From Actinopolyspora erythraea (lineage in GTDB: Bacteria > Actinomycetota > Actinomycetes > Mycobacteriales > Pseudonocardiaceae): a DNA stretch of 64,000 nt. The translations under genes were made by a program, and so were the position numbers. Location of the stretch: the NCBI RefSeq assembly GCF_002263515.1, contig NZ_CP022752.1:744001-808000 (forward strand). The letters are read 5' to 3'. Positions 61,034 to 64,000 of the stretch are shown here, in pieces (position 1 is the stretch's first letter; the number at the start of each line of letters is the position of its first letter). The notes beneath the pieces were generated by a model. That model saw nothing but the letters and a program-made list of their open reading frames with translations. It searched no databases and was not told where the DNA came from.

Positions 61034-62716
61034 TCAGGATTCGAGCAGCGAACGAACTTCCGAGGTGAGCGTGGTCAGCAGTTCCCGCGCTTCGCTCCGC
61101 GCGGCTGTCAGCCCGTCCCTCTCGTCCGCCCCCACCACCGGGGCGATGGTCTGCAAGTAGCACTTGAGCTTGGGTTCCGTCCCGGAAGGACGGATCACGA
61201 CCCGTCTGCCCGTTCCCTCGTCCGCCGAGTCGCGCAGGATCAGCACGTCCGCCTCGGGCAGCAGGTCACGCGTCTCCACCGGAGCTCCCGCCAGTTCCCC
61301 CGGGGGCTGTTCCCGCAGCCGCCGCATCGTCGCCGCGATCGTGGAGGGGTCCGTCATGCGCACCGACAGCTGTCCGGTCTCGTGCACTCCGTGCCTGATC
61401 TCCAGCTCGGCCAGCCGCTCCAGCAGCGTCCCGCCGTCACGCGCCAGTGTGGCCGCCAAGTCGCAGGCCAGCACCGCCGTGGCGATGCCGTCCTTGTCCC
61501 GCACGTGCTCCGGATCCACGCAGTGGCCCAGCGCTTCCTCGTAGGCGTAGACCAGTCCGGCGGACCTGCCGTCCGCCCCCGCGCGCATCAGCCACTTGAA
61601 CCCGGTGAGCGTCTCGTCGTAGCGCACCCCGTGGTCACGCGCCACGGACCGCAGCATGGCAGAGGAGACGATCGTGGTGGCCACCAGCGGATCGGGGTGG
61701 CGTCCGGAGTCGAGCGTGGCCAGCACGTGCTCGCCGAGCAGCACGCCGGTCTCGTCCCCGCGCAGCATCCGCCAACTTCCTTCCGGGGTGCGGATCCCGA
61801 GCGCGCACCGGTCCGCGTCCGGGTCTAGCGCCACGGCGAGGTCGGCATCGACGTCGCGGGCGAGTTCGAGCACGGCGTCGGTGGCGCCCTCCTCCTCCGG
61901 ATTGGGGAACTCCACAGTGGGGAAGTCGGGGTCGGGATCCCGCTGCGAGGCTACGAAGTGCGTGTCGGTGAAACCGGCCCGCCGCAGCGCCTCCCGCAGC
62001 GGTTCGGCGCCCACCCCGTGCAGCGCCGTCGCAGCCACCCGCAGTTTCCGGGCATCGCCGCGCGGCAGCGCGGCCACCCGGTCGAGGTATTCGGGCAGTG
62101 CTCGCTCGTGGTGGTGCCAACCGCGTTCGCGCGGCACGGCGTCGGCGCCTCCCACCTCCGAGATGGCCCGCTCGATCTCGGTGTCGTGAGGGGACACCAG
62201 CGGGTCGCCGCCCGCCAGATAGACCTTGTAACCGTTGTCGGCGGGCGGATTGTGCGAGGCGGTCAGCTGCACCCCCGCCACGGCCCCCAGCGCGCGTGTC
62301 GCGCGGGCCAGCACCGGGGTCGGCAGCGGTTCCGGCAGCACCCGCACGTCGAACCCGGCCGCGCACAGCACGTCGGCCGCGTCCTCGGCGAAGCGGCGGG
62401 AACCGTGCCTGGCGTCGTGGCCGACGACCACGGTGCCTCCCGCGTCGTGCCCGGCGAGCCAGGCGGCCAGCCCGGCGGTCGTGCGGATCACCACCGCGCG
62501 GTTCATCCCGTTCGGACCCGCCCGGATCGGCGCGCGCATCCCGGCCGTGCCGAAAGCGGGGGAGCCGGAGACCCGCTCGGCGAGCTCGACCCGGGCCGCC
62601 TCGTCCCCGGCCGCCGCGGCCCGGCACAACTCGGCCAGCTCCCGCCGGTCGGCCTCGTCGACCTCGCGGGCCATCCACTCCCGCGCGGCCTCCGCGGGCC
62701 GCTGTTGCCAGGACAT
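61034..62716 (-). CDS. Phosphohexomutase (phosphomannomutase/phosphoglucomutase)
   Basis: 560 residues of the alpha-D-phosphohexomutase family. GSPAFGTAGMRAPIRAGPNG, the phosphoserine loop QLTASHNPPADNGYKVY, metal-binding DPDADRCALG, sugar-loop GFKWLMRAG and YAYEEALGHCVD, and phosphate-loop RPSGTEPKLKCYL are all intact. The enzyme interconverts hexose 1- and 6-phosphates (PmmB-like, with possible phosphopentomutase use given punA next door). ATG 62716 has GGAGG at eight bases. It is 46 bases downstream of punA and in the same direction. Confidence 0.93.
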   Translation of the reverse strand: MSWQQRPAEAAREWMAREVDEADRRELAELCRAAAAGDEAARVELAERVSGSPAFGTAGMRAPIRAGPNGMNRAVVIRTTAGLAAWLAGHDAGGTVVVGHDARHGSRRFAEDAADVLCAAGFDVRVLPEPLPTPVLARATRALGAVAGVQLTASHNPPADNGYKVYLAGGDPLVSPHDTEIERAISEVGGADAVPRERGWHHHERALPEYLDRVAALPRGDARKLRVAATALHGVGAEPLREALRRAGFTDTHFVASQRDPDPDFPTVEFPNPEEEGATDAVLELARDVDADLAVALDPDADRCALGIRTPEGSWRMLRGDETGVLLGEHVLATLDSGRHPDPLVATTIVSSAMLRSVARDHGVRYDETLTGFKWLMRAGADGRSAGLVYAYEEALGHCVDPEHVRDKDGIATAVLACDLAATLARDGGTLLERLAELEIRHGVHETGQLSVRMTDPSTIAATMRRLREQPPGELAGAPVETRDLLPEADVLILRDSADEGTGRRVVIRPSGTEPKLKCYLQTIAPVVGADERDGLTAARSEARELLTTLTSEVRSLLES

Positions 62717-62762
62717 CGCGATCACCTCCGGCGACGCGCGCCGACCGGATGGGCGGACACCG

Positions 62763-63581
62763 TCAGGCCCGCTCGGCCAGCGAACGCAGCAGCTTGCCCA
62801 TCCTGCTCGCGGACGCTCTGCCCGCCTCCAGCACTTCCTGGTGGTTCAGCGGTTCCCCGGTCATACCGGCCGCCAGGTTGGTCACCAGCGACAGTCCGAA
62901 CACCTCGGCGCCACCGGCACGAGCCGCGATCGCCTCCTGCACCGTGGACATCCCGACCAGCTCGGCCCCGAGGGTGCGCAGCATCCGGATCTCCGCCGGG
63001 GTCTCGAAGTGCGGCCCCGGCATGCACGCGTACACCCCCTCCGACAGGGAGGGGTCGATCGAGGTCGCGATCTCGCGCAGCCTCGCCGCGTAGAGATCGG
63101 TGAGGTCGACGAACCTGGCCCCCACCAGCGGCGAGCGGGCGGTCATGTTCAGGTGGTCGCTGATGAGCACCGGCTGTCCGACGCTCATGTCCTCACGCAG
63201 ACCGCCCGCGGCGTTGGTGAGCACCACCGTGCGGCAACCCGCCGCGACGGCGGTCCGCACCCCGTGCACGACCTTGTCCACCCCGCGTCCCTCGTAGAGG
63301 TGGGTTCTGCCCAGCAGCACCAGTACCCGCTTGTCGCCGATCCGCACCGAGCGGACCTTCCCGGTGTGGCCCACCGCTCCCGGCGCGGTGAAGCCGGGTA
63401 GTTCGGACATGTCGAGTTCGCTGTCGGGTGAGCCCAGCTCCTCGGCTGCGGGCTGCCATCCTGAGCCGAGCACCACCGCGAGGTCGTGACCGGCCACTCC
63501 GGTCAGTTCGGCCAGGGTGGCCGCCGCGCTGCTCGCCACGGCCGCGGGGTCGGGCTGCTCCGGTGTGGTGGAAGACGTCAC
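62763..63581 (-). CDS. punA: Purine nucleoside phosphorylase
   Basis: 272 residues of the trimeric PNP family. [16 protein letters not shown] (phosphate site), [71 protein letters not shown] and [10 protein letters not shown] are all present. It splits purine nucleosides with phosphate into base and ribose-1-phosphate, which the adjacent mutase could convert to ribose-5-phosphate. The start is GTG 63581. Confidence 0.95.
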   Translation of the reverse strand: MTSSTTPEQPDPAAVASSAAATLAELTGVAGHDLAVVLGSGWQPAAEELGSPDSELDMSELPGFTAPGAVGHTGKVRSVRIGDKRVLVLLGRTHLYEGRGVDKVVHGVRTAVAAGCRTVVLTNAAGGLREDMSVGQPVLISDHLNMTARSPLVGARFVDLTDLYAARLREIATSIDPSLSEGVYACMPGPHFETPAEIRMLRTLGAELVGMSTVQEAIAARAGGAEVFGLSLVTNLAAGMTGEPLNHQEVLEAGRASASRMGKLLRSLAERA

Positions 63582-63688
63582 GGTCGGTCAGCCTAACGAA
63601 CGGTTCCGTCATCGGCCCGCCGCCCGTGCCGGACGGGTGGCGGAATTCCACCCCGCGGCGTTCGACGATCGAGCGGGTGGCGCGGCGC

Positions 63689-64000
63689 TCAGTCCGGGGT
63701 CTGGAACCGCCCCGCGGTTCGCCCCAGGAGCCGCTGTGCCTGCAGCATGGTGGATTCCGTGGTCACCCGCACGACCCACAGGTCGCCGTCGCGGCGCATG
63801 AGCCGAGACGCCACGTACCGCAGCAGCGGACCACGCGCATCCCTCGTCCCGTCGAGCGGTCTGGTGACCACGTTGTACCGCAGCTCCGTGTCTCTCGAAC
63901 GAGCGGGCCGCGCGGGGCCGAGGCTTTCCCTGCTCCGCATCTCGACCGTGTTGTTCGAGCTGCGTTGCTTCTCCCTGAGGGCCGCTACGTACCCCTCGGT
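63689..64000 (-). CDS. C-terminal part of an uncharacterised protein, truncated by window edge
   Basis: The frame is open to the right edge and ends at 63689, giving about 103 residues. It has RYNVVTRPLDGTRDARGPLL, RLMRRDGDLWVVRVTTEST and LQAQRLLGRTAGRFQ. The pattern suits an extracytoplasmic beta-rich domain but I do not recognise the family. The body of the gene lies beyond the window. Confidence 0.6.
   Translation of the reverse strand, partial: TEGYVAALREKQRSSNNTVEMRSRESLGPARPARSRDTELRYNVVTRPLDGTRDARGPLLRYVASRLMRRDGDLWVVRVTTESTMLQAQRLLGRTAGRFQTPD

Overview
The window is high-GC chromosomal DNA from an actinomycete, most likely a member of the Pseudonocardiales (Saccharopolyspora/Actinopolyspora-like). 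Several things point there: very high third-position GC, many GTG starts and GTGA/ATGA gene overlaps, a mycothiol-dependent (MDMPI-type) protein, a DasR-type operator before a chitinase, and a backbone whose gene order resembles the Mycobacterium tuberculosis Rv0981-Rv1003 region. The genus is inferred from content only.

Bases 1-8.6 kb are accessory in character. They hold the start of an unidentified protein, a SAM methyltransferase, a wrecked integrase lying in two opposed pieces beside tRNA-Arg(CCU), a relic of an anti-sigma-factor (RskA-like) gene, and an NLR-like STAND NTPase whose N-terminus carries a RHIM/BASS3-like amyloid motif. Next come a glycosyltransferase-like gene with fourteen GGCTCCC heptamers near its 5' end and the diguanylate cyclase gene it overlaps.

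Bases 8.6-25.6 kb are the conserved backbone: bluB, mprA-mprB, a deoR-galT pair lying between mprB and pepD/htrA, moaB2, a SAF-domain membrane protein, an FmdB/Ruc-like zinc chaperone with a CIRCE-like operator, 5-formyl-THF cyclo-ligase, galU, moeA/glp, rimJ, glpR/sepX, tRNA-Ala(CGC) and catalase. The same TCTCAG-N5-TCTCAG direct repeat precedes both mprA and pepD.

Bases 25.9-42.1 kb are metabolic: an MDMPI-family protein, an animal-type haem peroxidase, an EphD-like hydrolase/SDR fusion, a LysR gene facing a frameshifted MFS transporter, and a D-galactonate (De Ley-Doudoroff) cluster of aldolase, PfkB kinase, SMP-30 lactonase, FadR regulator and DgoD dehydratase. The SDR gene of that cluster has been reduced by an internal in-frame deletion to 60 codons. 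A neutral ceramidase and L-lysine 6-aminotransferase follow.

Bases 42.2-52.6 kb hold a NarL-type two-component system facing a two-gene ABC exporter, then pmt, rsmI, upp, a secreted GH18 chitinase with a dre operator, and a membrane-associated GT2.

Bases 53.0-57.0 kb are the most interesting segment: a compact putative RiPP cluster with a 26-codon precursor, a B12-binding radical SAM C-methyltransferase of the rSAM_ocin_1 type, a DUF5825-like partner and an MFS exporter. Bases 57-64 kb hold a flavodoxin-like reductase, an FkbM methyltransferase, a small hypothetical protein, a pentapeptide-repeat membrane protein, phosphohexomutase, purine nucleoside phosphorylase and a truncated gene at the edge.
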